Positions 26,523 to 35,450 of a DNA stretch of 64,000 bases are shown in pieces; the first letter of the stretch is position 1; each line of letters opens with the position of its first letter. Both the position numbers and the translations under genes were made by a program. The notes under the pieces were generated by a model. The model worked only from the letters and a program-made list of their open reading frames with translations, ran no database searches and was not told the DNA's origin. Source of the stretch: Caballeronia sp. LZ062 (lineage in GTDB: Bacteria > Pseudomonadota > Gammaproteobacteria > Burkholderiales > Burkholderiaceae); contig NZ_JARTWB010000003.1 of assembly GCF_031450785.1 (NCBI RefSeq), forward strand, positions 496,001 through 560,000, written 5' to 3'.

Positions 26523-27527
26523 TCAGGACGCTTGCGTGGCGAGCTTCAGCGCATGGACGATGCAGCGCTTCGCAAGCTCCACCTTGAAGGCGTTGCCGGT
26601 TTGCGGCTTCGCGTCGGCCAGCGCGGCGTCGGCGGCGCGGCTAAAAGCGGCTTCGTCGGGCGCGGCGTTCAGCAGTTCGTTCTCGGCTTCGCGCGAGCGC
26701 CACGGCTTCGTGCCGACGCCGCCGAGACCGACGCGCACGTGCGTGATGCGCCCGTCGTTCACGCCGATCACGATGGCCGCCGAGGCCAGCGCGAATTCAT
26801 ACGACGCGCGGTCGCGCAGCTTGAGATACAGCGAACGCGCGCCCGCGACCGGCGGCGGCAGCGTCACATGCGTGATGAGATCCCCCGCTTCAAGCACGGT
26901 CTCGCGATCGGGCGTGGCACCGGGCAGCAGGTGGAAGTCATCGAACGGGATCGCGCGCTTGCCAGCCGCGCCTTCGACGTGCACCGTCGCTTCGAGCGCG
27001 GCGAGCGCCACGTTCATGTCCGACGGATTGCTCGCGATGCACGCTTCGCTCGTGCCCAGAATCGCCTGTGTGCGGTTGAAGCCGCCGATCGCGGAGCAGC
27101 CCGTGCCCGGCTCCCGCTTGTTGCACGGCGACGCGGTATCGCGGAAATAGACGCAGCGCGTGCGCTGCAAGAGGTTGCCGCCGGTCGTCGCCATGTTGCG
27201 CAACTGCACGGACGCGCCCGAGAGCAGCGCCTGCGAAAGCACCGCGTAACGCAAGCGTATCAGCGGATGATGCGCGAGCTCCGAATTGCGCGACGTCGCA
27301 CCGATGCGCACGCCGCCTTCGTCCGTCGCTTCTATCGTGTCGAGCGGCAACCGGCTGATATCGACGACGCGCGCGGGCTGTTCGACGTTGAGCTTCATCA
27401 GGTCGATGAGCGTGGTGCCGCCCGCAAGGAAGCGCACTTCGGCGCCTTGTTGCGCGGTATGCGCCGATGCGCCCGCGTGGATGGCGTCCGGCAAGTCGCG
27501 CGCGCGGGAGAGCTGGAACAGTTCCAT
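26523..27527 (-). CDS. paoB: Aldehyde dehydrogenase FAD-binding subunit with extra FeS cluster (PaoB-like)
   Basis: A 334-residue medium subunit carrying FAD. FLAGGTTLIDLMKLNVEQP near the start is the FAD-loop signature, and MATTGGNLLQRTRC is the second one. The segment RCVYFRDTASPCNKREPGTGC holds cysteines typical of PaoB, which binds a [4Fe-4S] cluster absent from most xanthine-oxidase-like enzymes. It starts 10 bp after the FeS-subunit stop. Role: electron transfer between the FeS and Mo subunits and an acceptor. Confidence 0.88.
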   Translation of the reverse strand: MELFQLSRARDLPDAIHAGASAHTAQQGAEVRFLAGGTTLIDLMKLNVEQPARVVDISRLPLDTIEATDEGGVRIGATSRNSELAHHPLIRLRYAVLSQALLSGASVQLRNMATTGGNLLQRTRCVYFRDTASPCNKREPGTGCSAIGGFNRTQAILGTSEACIASNPSDMNVALAALEATVHVEGAAGKRAIPFDDFHLLPGATPDRETVLEAGDLITHVTLPPPVAGARSLYLKLRDRASYEFALASAAIVIGVNDGRITHVRVGLGGVGTKPWRSREAENELLNAAPDEAAFSRAADAALADAKPQTGNAFKVELAKRCIVHALKLATQAS

Positions 27528-27537
27528 GTCGCGCTCC

Positions 27538-28140
<603 letters not shown>

Positions 28141-28352
28141 CGAGCATTCTCCTTTTCGACCGGCGCGGCGGCGCGTCCGGTTCCATGCAAATGCATTGCG
28201 GGGAATGGCGAATCTTGCAGCGCGAAAGGCGGCAGATACGTCCGGGCTTGAGAGACGAAGATGCGGTGAAGCAATGTGGGGCGTGAGCCGAACGGCCCCG
28301 AGAGTGAAGATGCGGCGAGCGAGCGGGTCTGCACGTGAAAGCGTCAGGACCG

Positions 28353-28378
28353 TTCTCGCTTGCAATGCAAAACGAGAA
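28353..28378. promoter_or_regulatory. Interrupted palindrome in the aldehyde dehydrogenase / nitroreductase divergent region
   Basis: TTCTCG c TTGCA a TGCAA aa CGAGAA is a nested dyad of about 26 bp in the 371-bp gap (28141-28511) between divergent genes. It is a plausible operator; no regulator gene is adjacent. The rest of the gap shows no gene or repeat. Confidence 0.45.
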
Positions 28379-28511
28379 GACACCAGTCAGTATAGGCAGA
28401 CGCCGTTGATCTTTCAGCAATGAGTTGCACGCGCGTGCCTTTTTGCAGGAACCATGCCCGGACGAGGCAATGGTAGCGTTCGCAGTGTCGCTTACATTCC
28501 GTGTCCATCCA

Positions 28512-29240
28512 ATGAACGAAAGTCTGTCTGTCTCCGACGCCATCGCTACGCGCCGTTCCATTCGCGCATTCTTGCCCGATCCCGTCGATCGCGGCACGCT
28601 CGAAGCGATTATCGAGCACGCGTGCCGCGCGCCGTCAGGCAGCAACATCCAGCCGTGGAAGGTATATGTGCTGACAGGCGACGTGAAAGCGGCGCTCTCG
28701 CGCGCCATCCTCGACGTGTTCAACGATCCCGATGCCGACCGCGAGCACGAAGAGGAATTTGCGTACTACCCGCGCACGTGGACGTCGCCGTTCATCGAAC
28801 GCCGGCGTGCGCTCGGCATCGGTCTCTATACGCTGCTCGGTTTGACGCGCGACGACAAGCAAGGCATGCATGCGCAGATGGCGCGCAATTTCGAGTTCTT
28901 CGGCGCGCCCGTGGGCATCATCTTCACGACGGACCGCACGATGGAGCGCGGCTCGTGGCTCGACTACGGCATGTTTCTTCAGAACGTGATGTTGATGGCG
29001 CGCGCGTTCGGACTCGATACGTGCCCGCAGGCGGCGTTCAACCGTTATCACCGCATCATCGCGGCGCAGTTGGAGCTGCCGGACAACGAGACCGTCGTGT
29101 GCGGCATGAGCCTCGGTTTTGCGGACGCGTCGCAGCCGGAGAATCAGCTCCGAAGCGCACGCGAGCCGCTGCACAACGTCCTGCGCTTTCTCGACTCGTC
29201 AGTGAGGCATGATGCCGCCAGCCAGAAGCGACAGAAGTAG
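28512..29240 (+). CDS. Nitroreductase-family protein
   Basis: A 242-residue FMN-dependent NAD(P)H oxidoreductase. The N-terminal FMN motif ATRRSIRAFLPDPV, then ACRAPSGSNIQPWKVYVLTG, and the C-terminal GLDTCPQAAFNRYH and CGMSLGFAD are typical of the family. Likely substrates are nitroaromatics or quinones; the physiological one is unknown. The ATG at 28512 gives the family N-terminus although its ribosome-binding site is weak; an in-frame ATG at 28470 preceded by GAGG is an alternative. Divergent from the aldehyde dehydrogenase operon. Confidence 0.85.
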   Translation: MNESLSVSDAIATRRSIRAFLPDPVDRGTLEAIIEHACRAPSGSNIQPWKVYVLTGDVKAALSRAILDVFNDPDADREHEEEFAYYPRTWTSPFIERRRALGIGLYTLLGLTRDDKQGMHAQMARNFEFFGAPVGIIFTTDRTMERGSWLDYGMFLQNVMLMARAFGLDTCPQAAFNRYHRIIAAQLELPDNETVVCGMSLGFADASQPENQLRSAREPLHNVLRFLDSSVRHDAASQKRQK

Positions 29241-29317
29241 TTCGCCTAGCGTGACGAAAACGACGAGTACGACGATTACCGCGAGAAGGCGCACGATCAA
29301 TTGCATTGCATTGGCCT

Positions 29318-29343
29318 AAAAAAAAAGGGCCGCTTGCGCGGCC
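29318..29343 (-). terminator. Rho-independent terminator of the MHS transporter gene
   Basis: On the minus strand GGCCGC and GCGGCC pair over a 4-nt loop and are followed by nine T residues. It lies about 65 bp after the stop of the minus-strand transporter gene. Confidence 0.85.
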
Positions 29344-29408
29344 GGAAGGAGGGGTGGGTCAGTCCAATCAAGACTACGACCCGTTTCTTAATCCGAGCTT
29401 AAGCATGT

Positions 29409-30725
29409 TTAGCGCAGCGCGTCGCTATAACGGTCACGCAGCGGGAAAATCGTCAAAAGCGCGACCGCGCTGCCGAACATCACGTAGTAGCAAATCGAAA
29501 GCGGATCGCCCGTCGTCATGGTGAGCCATTGAACGATGGCAGGCGCGAAGCCGCCGAAGATCATCACCGCGACGTTGTAGCTCACGGAGATGCCCGTCGA
29601 GCGGACGCTGGACGGCAGCAGCTCGGAGATGAACGCCGGATAGCAGCCCTGATACGCGCTGAGATACAGCATGAGCAGTGCCTGACAGGCGATGAGCGTC
29701 GGCAGGCTCGGGTGCGTGGTCAGGAACGAGAAGATCGGATAGGCGCTCACGAGCGAAAGCGCAAGCGCGGTCGCCATCACCTTTTTGCGGCCCACGCGGT
29801 CCGACAACTTGCCGAAGAACGGGCAACAGACGAGATAGACGAGCGCGCCGATAGTCGAGCTGATGAGACCGTCGGTCAGCGCCATGTGCAGCACGCGCGT
29901 CGCGTGCGTCGGCAGGTATAACAGGAAGATATAGGTGCCGATGGTGCCGAACACCGTCAGCCCGAAACCGGCGAGCACGGGCAGCCAGTGTTTCGTCGCG
30001 GTATCGCGAATGGGGCTCGCGGTCAGTTCGTTTTTCTGCGCCTTTTCGACGAAAACCGGCGATTCATCGAGCTTCGAGCGCAAATAGAGACCGACCGGCA
30101 CGATCAGCAAGCCGATCACGAACGGCACGCGCCAGCCCCAGCTATTCAGATGCTCCGGACTCAGCGTGCGCGTGAGCACGGCACCGAAGAACGATCCCGC
30201 GAGGCTCGCGGCGGCCTGCGCGACCATCTGGAAGCTGCCGAAGTAGCCGCGCTTTTTCGCGGGCGCATATTCGACGAGAAACGCCGTCGCGCAGCCGACT
30301 TCGCCGCCCGCCGAAAAGCCCTGAATCAGCCGGCCGAGCAGCATCAGCAACGGCGCGGCGATGCCGATTGCCGCATACGTCGGCGCAAACGCGATGATCG
30401 CGATGCCCACGGCCATCAGCGAGATGGTGAGCGTGAGCGCCGACTTGCGCCCGACGCGATCCGCCACCGCGCCGAGCACGATACCGCCGAGCGGCCGCGT
30501 GAGAAAGCCCACGCCGAAGGTCGCCCACGTGGCGAGCAGCGAGATGGTGGGGGTCGTCGCCGGGAAATACAGCTTCGAGATGATGACCGCGAAGAAGCCG
30601 TAGACCATGAAGTCGAACCATTCGAGCGCATTGCCGATGGTCGATACGACGATGGCGCGTCGCCCGGAAAGGTTGAGCGCAGCGGTGTCGCCGGCGGCAT
30701 GGGATGCAGGTAGTACGGTGCTCAT
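29409..30725 (-). CDS. MHS-family MFS transporter
   Basis: A 438-residue proton symporter of the metabolite:H+ symporter family (ProP/KgtP/CitA group), with twelve predicted spans. Family motifs are NALEWFDFMVYGFFA at TM1, RPLGGIVLGAVADRVGRK between TM2 and TM3, GRLIQGFSAGGEVG and a second FFGKLSDRVGRKK. The start at 30725 gives the normal N-terminus. It is divergent from a LysR gene that is followed by an M20 amidohydrolase, so it probably imports the conjugate that the hydrolase cleaves. It ends at a strong terminator. Confidence 0.88.
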   Translation of the reverse strand: MSTVLPASHAAGDTAALNLSGRRAIVVSTIGNALEWFDFMVYGFFAVIISKLYFPATTPTISLLATWATFGVGFLTRPLGGIVLGAVADRVGRKSALTLTISLMAVGIAIIAFAPTYAAIGIAAPLLMLLGRLIQGFSAGGEVGCATAFLVEYAPAKKRGYFGSFQMVAQAAASLAGSFFGAVLTRTLSPEHLNSWGWRVPFVIGLLIVPVGLYLRSKLDESPVFVEKAQKNELTASPIRDTATKHWLPVLAGFGLTVFGTIGTYIFLLYLPTHATRVLHMALTDGLISSTIGALVYLVCCPFFGKLSDRVGRKKVMATALALSLVSAYPIFSFLTTHPSLPTLIACQALLMLYLSAYQGCYPAFISELLPSSVRSTGISVSYNVAVMIFGGFAPAIVQWLTMTTGDPLSICYYVMFGSAVALLTIFPLRDRYSDALR

Positions 30726-30920
30726 CGAATGGACTCCGTGGGCTTGGGGTCGAAATTGTGTGGGCGAGAGCGCGGTGGTTGCGCGCTTCGTTGCGACGAC
30801 ATCCGCTTTGACCTGATACGACACCTCAAGACTACGCCTTGCTGAAATAAGAAAATATAGAATTTCTGAACTCACACTCAAGGAAACCTGATTACAACGT
30901 CAGTGCTTCCCTAATACGCC

Positions 30921-31817
30921 ATGAGCAACATCCGCTTTCTGCGCACATTCATTGCCGTGGCGCGGTACGGCTCCTTCGCCGCTGCCGCCGAGAAAGTCGC
31001 GCTGACGCAGGCGGCGGTCAGCATGCAGATGCAGTCGCTCGAAGACGACCTCAAGCGGCCGTTGTTCGACCGCGTGGGCCGCACGAACCGCCTGACGAGC
31101 ATCGGCAAGCAGGTGCTGCCGCAGGCGGAGCGCATCGTCGCGCTGTACGACAGCATGCGGCTCACCGGGCTCGACGATGAAATCGCCGGTTCGGTGTCCA
31201 TCGGCGCGGTGGATTCGGCGATGGGCGCGCTCGCATCGGTCGTGACCGAACTGAAAGGGCAGTATCCCCGGCTCGACGTGCGGCTTTTCACCGGCAAGGC
31301 GCTCGCGCTCGCGCCGCAAGTGGAGGCGGGCGAGATCGACGCGGCGGTGATCGTCGAAATGGCGGGCAAGACGCCCGCGAGCCTCGAATGGACGCCGCTC
31401 TATTCGGAGCCGCTCGTCGCGATCGGATCGTCGGCGAGCACGCACACGAACGCCGCCGATCTGCTCGCGAACGCGCCGTTTCTGCGCTTCGACCGCGCGC
31501 AACGCACGGGTGCGCTGATCGATCGCGCGTTGCGGCACAACCGGCTCGCGGTGAACGAGTTCCTCGAACTGAATTCGCTGGAAGTGATCGTCGAACTCGT
31601 GCGGCAGGGCGCGGGCGTTTCTGTCGTGCCGCTGCTCGAATACGGATCGTGGGCGAGCGATCCCGCGCTCGCCGTGCTGCCGCTCGCGAAGGACACGCCG
31701 CGCCGCGTCGTCGGCATGCTGGAGCGCAAGATTCACGACCGCCACGCGGTCATGCGCGTGGTGCAGGACAGCATTCGGGCGCGTTCGCAAGCCGCCGACG
31801 CGACACGCCATCCATGA
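30921..31817 (+). CDS. LysR-family transcriptional regulator
   Basis: A 298-residue LTTR: helix-turn-helix in FAAAAEKVALTQAAVSMQMQSLEDDL, then an effector-binding domain. It lies between the divergent MHS transporter and a co-directional M20 amidohydrolase 94 bp downstream. The 195-bp divergent gap holds an AT-rich stretch (GAAATAAGAAAATATAGAATTTC, about 30844-30866) with dyad character, a likely LTTR site. It probably activates uptake and hydrolysis of an N-acyl or peptide-like substrate. Confidence 0.9.
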   Translation: MSNIRFLRTFIAVARYGSFAAAAEKVALTQAAVSMQMQSLEDDLKRPLFDRVGRTNRLTSIGKQVLPQAERIVALYDSMRLTGLDDEIAGSVSIGAVDSAMGALASVVTELKGQYPRLDVRLFTGKALALAPQVEAGEIDAAVIVEMAGKTPASLEWTPLYSEPLVAIGSSASTHTNAADLLANAPFLRFDRAQRTGALIDRALRHNRLAVNEFLELNSLEVIVELVRQGAGVSVVPLLEYGSWASDPALAVLPLAKDTPRRVVGMLERKIHDRHAVMRVVQDSIRARSQAADATRHP

Positions 31818-31911
31818 CTTTTGCTTAAGTCATGGACAAGAAATATCAGCTTTCCCTGTGAATTACGGCCATCGACAATGCTTCATTCTTCATTCGACTC
31901 AAGAGGACAGC

Positions 31912-33105
31912 ATGTCGATCATTCCCGAGATCGCAGACGCGCAGGACGAACTGAAAGCCATCCGTCGCGACATCCACGCGCATCCTGAGCTTTGCTACGA
32001 AGAAGCGCGTACCGCCGACCTCGTTGCAAGCACGCTGGAAAGCTGGGATATCGAAGTGACGCGCGGTCTCGGCAAGACCGGCGTGGTCGGCGTGCTGCGG
32101 AAGGGCACGAGCAAACGCGCAATCGGCTTGCGCGCAGACATGGACGCCCTGCCGATTCCCGAGCTGAACACCTTCGCGCACGCGTCGAAACACGAGAACA
32201 AAATGCACGCGTGCGGCCACGACGGCCACACCGCGATGCTGCTCGGCGCCGCGCGCTATCTGTCGAAGCATCGCGATTTCGACGGCACCGTGGTCTTCAT
32301 CTTCCAGCCTGCGGAAGAGGGCGGCGGCGGCGCGAAAGCGATGATCGACGATGGCCTCTTCCGGCAGTTTCCCGTCGATGCCGTGTTCGCACTGCACAAC
32401 TGGCCGGGCATGGCAGCGGGCAACTTCGGCGCGCGCGTGGGCGCGACGCAGGCGTCGAGCAACGAGTTCGAGATTCGCATCGAAGGCGTGGGCGCACATG
32501 CCGCGATTCCGCACGATGGCGTCGATCCTGTCTTCACCGCGCTGCAGATCGGCACCGGCTTGCAGAGCATCGTCACGCGCAACAAGCGGCCCATCGACGC
32601 CGCCGTGCTCTCCATCACGAAGATGGAAGCGGGCCACGCGGTGAACGCCATTCCCACGACCGCGACGCTCGCGGGTACGGTGCGCACGTTTTCCGTCGAG
32701 GTGCTCGATCTGATCGAAACGCGCATGAAGGAAATCGTCACGGCGACGGCGGCCGCTTACCGGTGCAAGGCCGAAGTGAACTTCGTGCGCAACTATCCGC
32801 CGACCGTCAACACCGAAGCGGAAACGCAGTTCGCTCTCGGCGTCATGCAGGAAGTCGCGGGCGTGGATCACGTCAATACGAACGTCGATCCGACGATGGG
32901 CGCGGAAGACTTCTCGTACATGCTGCTCGAACGCCCTGGCTGCTACGGATACATCGGCAACGGACTGGGCGCGCATCGCGAGCACGGGCATGGCATCGGC
33001 CCGTGCATGCTGCACAACAGCAGCTACGACTTCAACGACGAAGTGTTGCCGCTCGGATCGACGTACTGGGTCAAGTTGGTCGAGAAGTTCCTCGCGCGAG
33101 GCTGA
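31912..33105 (+). CDS. M20-family amidohydrolase (hippurate hydrolase type)
   Basis: A 397-residue metal-dependent aminoacylase. The binding motifs are RRDIHAHPELCYEE, GLRADMDALPI, KMHACGHDGHTAMLLG (metal ligands) and FQPAEEGGGGAKAMI (catalytic Glu), with the dimerisation lid in the middle and GAEDFSYML near the C-terminus. AAGAGGACAGC before the ATG at 31912 supports the start. Such enzymes remove acyl groups from amino acids, for example hippurate or N-acetyl amino acids. The neighbouring LysR and MHS transporter suggest an inducible uptake-and-cleavage unit. Confidence 0.9.
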   Translation: MSIIPEIADAQDELKAIRRDIHAHPELCYEEARTADLVASTLESWDIEVTRGLGKTGVVGVLRKGTSKRAIGLRADMDALPIPELNTFAHASKHENKMHACGHDGHTAMLLGAARYLSKHRDFDGTVVFIFQPAEEGGGGAKAMIDDGLFRQFPVDAVFALHNWPGMAAGNFGARVGATQASSNEFEIRIEGVGAHAAIPHDGVDPVFTALQIGTGLQSIVTRNKRPIDAAVLSITKMEAGHAVNAIPTTATLAGTVRTFSVEVLDLIETRMKEIVTATAAAYRCKAEVNFVRNYPPTVNTEAETQFALGVMQEVAGVDHVNTNVDPTMGAEDFSYMLLERPGCYGYIGNGLGAHREHGHGIGPCMLHNSSYDFNDEVLPLGSTYWVKLVEKFLARG

Positions 33106-33112
33106 CCGTACA

Positions 33113-33985
33113 TTAGCGCAGTTCCAGCCACATCGGCTGATGGTCCGACGAGCGGCTTCGCTGATCCGCCTCGCAGCCGACGATGCGCGGCGCGAGGTCA
33201 TCGGTCACGAAGATGAAGTCGCACGCGAACGGGCCGTCGGCCCATTGTTCGTGGTCGTAGAGGCCGACCGTCGCCGCGCGCGGCTCGTTCGGATGCGCGT
33301 GCGACCAGGCATCGACGAAAGAGGGCGCATCGGGCATTGGGTCCAGCATCGCGCGATACGCCGGACCTTCGTATGCGCTGTTGAAGTCGCCGCAGACGAT
33401 GGCCGACATGGGCCGCGCCGTATCGGCGAACGGGCTCGCCTGCGTCTCTGCTTTCGCGGGGCGGCGCGCATGTTCGCACGCCTCGCGATGCAACTCGCGC
33501 AGCCGCGCGACCTGCGCGAGACGCTGCACTTCCGAGTAGAACTCGAGATGCGTGCTGATGACACGCAGCGGACCCACGTCGGTTTCGATGACCGCTTCGA
33601 GCGCCATGCGCAGCATTGACGGCTTCGCGGGATCGGCGGGCCACGGCAGCGAATGACGCAGCACTTGCCGCACCGGCAGCCGGCTCACGATGGCATTGCC
33701 GAACTGCCTGCGCGCGCCGCCTGAACCCACAGGCGGCAGATCCGAGCCGATTCCTTCGACGATGGTCGCGCCCGGCATCAGGCTCGCCAGTTCCGCGAAC
33801 TGATCGGCGCTCGGGCCGCCCGCGAGACCACCCGCCTGCGCGCCTTCGTGGAAGCCGCGCGTGACTTCCTGCAGGCAGAGCACGTCGAAGTCGCATAGCG
33901 CCTTCGCTTCCGTCACGATGCGCGAAACATCGACGCGGCCGTCCACGCCGCGTCCCCACTGCATGTTCCAGTCGACCAGCCGCAT
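33113..33985 (-). CDS. Endonuclease/exonuclease/phosphatase family protein
   Basis: A 290-residue protein of the DNase I-like EEP fold, metal-dependent phosphoesterases. Core motifs are DWNMQWG (first metal site), CDFDVLCLQEVT (catalytic Glu), CGDFNSAYEG and SDHQPMWLEL (catalytic His). No signal peptide is seen. Substrates in this family range from DNA to lipids and sphingomyelin, so no finer call is made. It is convergent with the amidohydrolase gene, 7 bp apart. Confidence 0.85.
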   Translation of the reverse strand: MRLVDWNMQWGRGVDGRVDVSRIVTEAKALCDFDVLCLQEVTRGFHEGAQAGGLAGGPSADQFAELASLMPGATIVEGIGSDLPPVGSGGARRQFGNAIVSRLPVRQVLRHSLPWPADPAKPSMLRMALEAVIETDVGPLRVISTHLEFYSEVQRLAQVARLRELHREACEHARRPAKAETQASPFADTARPMSAIVCGDFNSAYEGPAYRAMLDPMPDAPSFVDAWSHAHPNEPRAATVGLYDHEQWADGPFACDFIFVTDDLAPRIVGCEADQRSRSSDHQPMWLELR

Positions 33986-34121
33986 GTCGATTCTCCTTGC
34001 AACGATGTATTCGGCGCGCGCGCCCAGCCTGCGGTACGCCTGACGAAACGCTGAATTTCAGACTGTCTCATAAAAGCGCGGCCTACAATGGGTGCGAACC
34101 AATACGTAGTCCTCAGACACC

Positions 34122-34592
34122 ATGAATACACGCATGAAGAAGCGGTGGAGCGCACTCGCGCTGATGTCCCTGGCGATGATTGCGCACGCGCAGCCGGCGC
34201 CGTCGCTCACGCGCGAGCAACAGGCGGGCCTCGACAAGCAGGACCATGACATCGCGCAAATGGCGGATGTCATCGTGAAGATGATCGATCAGAACAAGAC
34301 AGGCGAGGTGTGGGACGCGGGATCGGCCGTCGCGAAGAAAGTCATCACGCGCGAGGACTTCGTGAACAAGGTCATGCGCGACCGCGCCGCGCTCGGCACG
34401 CCGGGATTGCGCATGCCGATGGGCGTGAAGCATCTGCACTTCGACGGCACCGGCAACATGCCCGCAGGCTGGTTCATGAGCGTTTCGTTCGATACGCAGT
34501 TCAGCCAGGCGCGGCAGTCGGCGCGCGAAGTGGTGACCTTCATGCTCGACCCGGACAGGGTATGGCGATTCGTGGGGTATTCGGTCCGGTGA
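34122..34592 (+). CDS. DUF4019-like periplasmic protein
   Basis: A 156-residue exported protein. The signal peptide (MNTRMKKRWSALALMSLAMIAHAQ) probably ends after residue 23. The mature domain has the pattern GEVWDAGSAVAKKVITREDF, DRAALGTPGLRMP and SVSFDTQFSQ, which resembles DUF4019 proteins of unknown function. The opposite-strand HiPIP gene ends 22 bp downstream. Confidence 0.7.
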   Translation: MNTRMKKRWSALALMSLAMIAHAQPAPSLTREQQAGLDKQDHDIAQMADVIVKMIDQNKTGEVWDAGSAVAKKVITREDFVNKVMRDRAALGTPGLRMPMGVKHLHFDGTGNMPAGWFMSVSFDTQFSQARQSAREVVTFMLDPDRVWRFVGYSVR

Positions 34593-34614
34593 GGGCGGGC
34601 GAGCGGCTATCGCC

Positions 34615-34920
34615 TCACATATTCGTCCACGAAGCGCACCACCCGCGCCCGGCCACCAGCTTCCCGCCGAACAGCGTGCAACCGCCCCACGCATCCGTGG
34701 ATTTGCCCTGAAACAGCGAGCAATTCGCGCAGGTCTGATCCGCCGCGTAGTTCGGGTACTTGGCTTTATCGACTTTCGCAGCGTCTACTTTATAGCCGAC
34801 GGCCATCGCCGCTGGATCGGTTTCGCTCAGGTGCGGGGCGTCGGCGCTGGCTCGCGTGAGCCAGAGCGATGCACCCGCGCCCGTCGTCACAAGGAGGAAC
34901 TTGCGGCGGGACGTGTTCAT
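34615..34920 (-). CDS. High-potential iron-sulfur protein (HiPIP)
   Basis: A 101-residue periplasmic electron carrier with a [4Fe-4S](3+/2+) cluster. A twin-arginine signal (TSRRKFLLVTTGAGASLWL) precedes a mature part with four cysteines at 64, 67, 81 and 95 in the arrangement CANC, GGC and GWC, the HiPIP pattern. It would shuttle electrons in the periplasm to a terminal acceptor. No obvious partner oxidase or bc1 gene is adjacent. Confidence 0.9.
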   Translation of the reverse strand: MNTSRRKFLLVTTGAGASLWLTRASADAPHLSETDPAAMAVGYKVDAAKVDKAKYPNYAADQTCANCSLFQGKSTDAWGGCTLFGGKLVAGRGWCASWTNM

Positions 34921-35122
34921 GGCAAAGAAGAAGGTTCGTCAGGGGACGCGGCTTTTCGCAACGATACGCCGAGTCGCACGTTCCCGCACGCGCGGTCTTT
35001 TCCATCGGTCGAAAAAACGCCGCTCAACCCTGGCGCGCGCCTGCCGTTAATCCTTCCAGAACGGAGAACTGACCTACGATCTACGCAGCGCCCGCTGCAT
35101 ACCACTTCAAGGGAGAACGACA

Positions 35123-35287
35123 ATGACTGGAGCTGACTGGATGATGGCAGGCGTATATCTCGTCGAACTCGTGGCCGGCACGCTTTTCTTGAGCGCGCTC
35201 GCGCGACGCAGCTTGAGCCGGCAAGCCAGCGCGGACGATAACCGGCCACGCGGGGCCGCGCGCCGAATGCGTCATTCGGCGCGCTGA
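35123..35287 (+). CDS. Small single-span membrane protein, 54 aa
   Basis: AAGGGAGAACGACA precedes an ATG at 35123 and a 54-codon frame ending in TGA at 35285-35287. The product has one hydrophobic segment, about residues 6-24 (MMAGVYLVELVAGTLFLSAL), then a strongly basic tail rich in Arg, suggesting an N-out/C-in inner-membrane peptide. It converges with a 42-aa membrane protein gene 7 bp away. Family unknown. Confidence 0.55.
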   Translation: MTGADWMMAGVYLVELVAGTLFLSALARRSLSRQASADDNRPRGAARRMRHSAR

Positions 35288-35294
35288 AGAGGCG

Positions 35295-35423
35295 TTATCT
35301 AAAGAGCTTCACGGCCTGCGTGAGCGTGTTCGTGATGCCCCACGCAAGCGGAATCAGCACGTAAAGCCAGAAGATCAGCAACAGCGCCTTGTTCGACGCG
35401 CCGCCTTCGTATCGATCGTTCAT
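35295..35423 (-). CDS. MFS transporter small subunit, 42 aa
   Basis: CAAGGAGACCCGC precedes the ATG at 35423 and a 42-codon frame. The sequence begins MNDRYEGGASNKALLLIFW and continues as one hydrophobic segment ending ITNTLTQAVKLFR. It starts 27 bp after the stop of the OFA-family transporter on the same strand. Short single-span proteins directly downstream of OFA transporters are known in proteobacteria as a putative MFS small subunit; sequence and place fit that type. Confidence 0.7.
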   Translation of the reverse strand: MNDRYEGGASNKALLLIFWLYVLIPLAWGITNTLTQAVKLFR

Positions 35424-35450
35424 GCGGGTCTCCTTGTGCGTCTCGTTGAT

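Noticed and set aside
29199..29306. 35-codon hydrophobic frame on the minus strand (starts MQLIVRLLAVIVVLVV)
   Set aside because: It starts 12 bp after a strong terminator, lacks a ribosome-binding site and overlaps the nitroreductase gene by 42 bp. Translation seems unlikely, though a membrane peptide cannot be excluded.
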